Assembly (NCBI GenBank): GCA_963777435.1
Contig: CAVZQT010000001.1
Span: forward strand, 744,001-808,000
Source of the DNA: AP-15 sp963777435
GTDB taxonomy: Bacteria > Pseudomonadota > Alphaproteobacteria > ATCC43930 > CGMCC-115725
Length of the DNA: 64,000 nt
Direction: 5' to 3'
Both the position numbers and the translations under genes were made by a program. Positions 62,977 through 64,000 of the stretch are shown here, piece by piece. The notes beneath the pieces are model-generated. The model saw only the letters and a list, made by a program, of their open reading frames with translations, was not told where the DNA came from and did no database searches. How positions within the stretch are numbered: position 1 is the stretch's first letter; each line of letters begins with the position of its first letter.

Positions 62977-63871
62977 GGCGTGTCGTCAATTATTGTAACG
63001 GTGCACGTATACCGAGTCTGAGCATGAGTATAGAAAGTAAAACGAGTCTACCGCGGCTAGAAGTAATGTGATTCATGGAGAGTCGGCTTGGTACAGGGCT
63101 GACCCATGACCCGATATGGATTGCGCGATGAGCAGTGGGACCGGATCAAACACTTGTTCCCGGGAAAGCCGGGAGACGTCGGTGTCACCGCGCAAGATAA
63201 TCGCCGGTTCGTCGAAGCGGTGTTGTACCGCTATCGCGCCGGAATTCCGTGGCGCGACCTGCCGGAACGGTTTGGCGGTTGGAAGAACACGCATCGCCGC
63301 TTTAGCCGCTGGGCCAAGAACGGGCTATGGCACAGAGTGTTTCAGCACCTGGCCGCCGATGCCGACAACGAATATGCGATGATCGACAGCACAATTGTCC
63401 GGGCCCATCAGCACAGCGCCGGCGCGCCCAAAAAAAGATGAGGATCAAGCCATCGGCCGCAGCCGCGGTGGGCTGAGCTCGAAAATCCATGCCCTAGTCG
63501 ACGCGCTTGGCAGGCCATTGGCTTTTCTGTTGTCGCCTGGACAGGCGCATGATCTGGTCGGCGCGGACGCGCTGCTGCCGCAAATGACCGCGGATCGGCT
63601 GATCGCCGACACCGCCTTCGATGCCGACAAGCGGGTCTTCGAGCCGCTCGCCGCCGCCGGCAAATCAGCTGTCATCCCGCCCCGGTCAAACCGTTTAGCG
63701 CCGCGCCAATTCGACCGGGAACTCTATAAAGAGCGCCACCTGATCGAAAACTTCTTCTGCAAACTCAAGCAGTTTCGCGCCATCGCTACCCGCTACGACA
63801 AAACCGCCAGAAATTTCCTCGCCGCCGTTCACCTCGCCGCCGTTACAATCTGGCTCAATTGACGACACGCC
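62977..63871 (+). mobile_element. IS5-family (IS427-like) insertion sequence
   Basis: Perfect 18-bp inverted repeats TAGGGCGTGTCGTCAATT lie at 62974-62991 and 63857-63874, including the target-site TAG. The element proper is about 895 bp, flanked by TTAG and CTAG, which fits the YTAR target preference of this group. It contains a two-frame transposase. The left flank is a truncated cyo-operon ORF and the right flank a PPK2 fragment. These are not one gene, so the site has also lost DNA. Confidence 0.92.
63106..63862 (+). CDS. IS427-like transposase, orfA and orfB in two frames
   Basis: OrfA (63106-63441, 111 aa) is the N-terminal part: LRDEQWDRIKHLFPGKPGD, RYRAGIPWRDLPERFGGWKN and the first catalytic Asp in MIDSTIVRAHQHSAGA. 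OrfB (in the frame that ends at 63862) has GRSRGGLSSKIHALVDA, the second Asp in IADTAFDAD (about residue 174 of the joint protein) and the Glu in RHLIENFFCKLKQFR. The frames meet at a seven-A run (63430-63436), orfB being +1 relative to orfA. Such A-runs are used by IS427-type elements to make the fused transposase by ribosomal slippage. It looks intact and possibly active. Confidence 0.9.
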
Positions 63872-63875
63872 CTAG

Positions 63876-64000
63876 ATCAACAGCTTTGGACGTCACCTCA
63901 CCGAGAATGGATGACGATTGTCAAGTTTTCCCTTCACACATCCGAGGAGGAGCAGACGAAACGCCTGCAGGCTCGGTTGTACGATCCGAACAAGCATTGG
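63876..64000 (+). pseudogene. PPK2-type polyphosphate kinase fragment (partial, runs off the window)
   Basis: Downstream of the IS the frames INSFGRHLTENG and MTIVKFSLHTSEEEQTKRLQARLYDPNKHW together match the region of PPK2 kinases after the second catalytic Asp (usual form FE-x-L-ENG-x-I-KFFLHISKEEQ, ending DP-KHWK). The junction lacks one base near 63905-63912, so the reading frame shifts. The 5' part with Walker motifs is absent on the left of the IS. The gene therefore lacks its start and is frameshifted. The sequence right of the window would show the C-terminus. Confidence 0.75.

Noticed and set aside
63106..63441. The IS427-like transposase as a pseudogene because of its two frames
   Set aside because: The frames meet at a seven-A run, as expected for programmed slippage in this IS group, and both terminal repeats are perfect.

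Overview
The window is a GC-rich, gene-dense bacterial chromosome segment, most likely from an alphaproteobacterium. The best taxonomic marker is a DUF1153/SciP gene (30827-31054), a CtrA-associated family known essentially from Alphaproteobacteria. SdhE, CreA, Tat-exported substrate-binding proteins and a cyoABCD operon fit with this. I cannot name a genus. I see no rRNA, tRNA, CRISPR array, replication origin or prophage.

Layout. (1) 0-17.4 kb is a catabolic and redox region: an enolase-superfamily dehydratase or racemase, a TauD-type dioxygenase, an amidase, an M20 amidohydrolase, an OFA-family MFS carrier with its 45-aa small partner, a soluble transhydrogenase (SthA) divergent from a 1183-aa fused flavin/iron-sulfur oxidoreductase, an MHS-family symporter, a family-5 substrate-binding protein and a DUF3108 protein. 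(2) 17.8-27.2 kb holds an RND efflux pair, a tungstate transporter pair (TupB, TupA) with no ATPase gene, NAD-malic enzyme and fumarase C. (3) 27.6-42 kb is a mixed region: a GMC oxidoreductase with its small subunit, SciP, small membrane or secreted proteins, a RutD-like hydrolase, PHA depolymerase, GST, a CoA-transferase, ASCH, luciferase-like and SDR proteins, and CreA. (4) 42.3-51.5 kb is a respiratory block read leftward: sdhE-sdhC-sdhD-sdhA-sdhB, a cobT tail, poxB, cydA and a cydB cut off by an IS5-family element. (5) 51.6-58.5 kb is a region of decayed genes and small stress-type proteins (DUF2950 and GMC remnants, a broken two-TM protein, TrxC, a Clp-fold protease, DUF2795, a BI-1 gene truncated into a transposase remnant). 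(6) 58.9-64 kb is cyoABCD, then an IS427-like element and the end of a PPK2-type polyphosphate kinase gene running off the window.

The genes fit an aerobic heterotroph that takes up and degrades amides, carbamoyl compounds and organic acids, feeds the TCA cycle (FumC, malic enzyme, Sdh) and passes electrons to two quinol oxidases (bd and bo3), with PoxB as a bypass.

The most striking overall feature is the concentration of reading-frame lesions after about 28 kb. The GMC oxidoreductase, GST, CoA-transferase, a lipoprotein, sdhC, a two-TM protein, cyoA and the PPK2 fragment each need one or more small indels to restore a full-length product, while the first 27 kb looks clean. Either the assembly has local indel errors or this arm is undergoing real decay next to IS elements. 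Reads are needed to decide. I did not find a convincing new multi-gene system. The strongest candidates for something under-described are the fused GltD/PyrK-like oxidoreductase paired with SthA, the 45-aa MFS partner, and a family of dispersed palindromic repeats.
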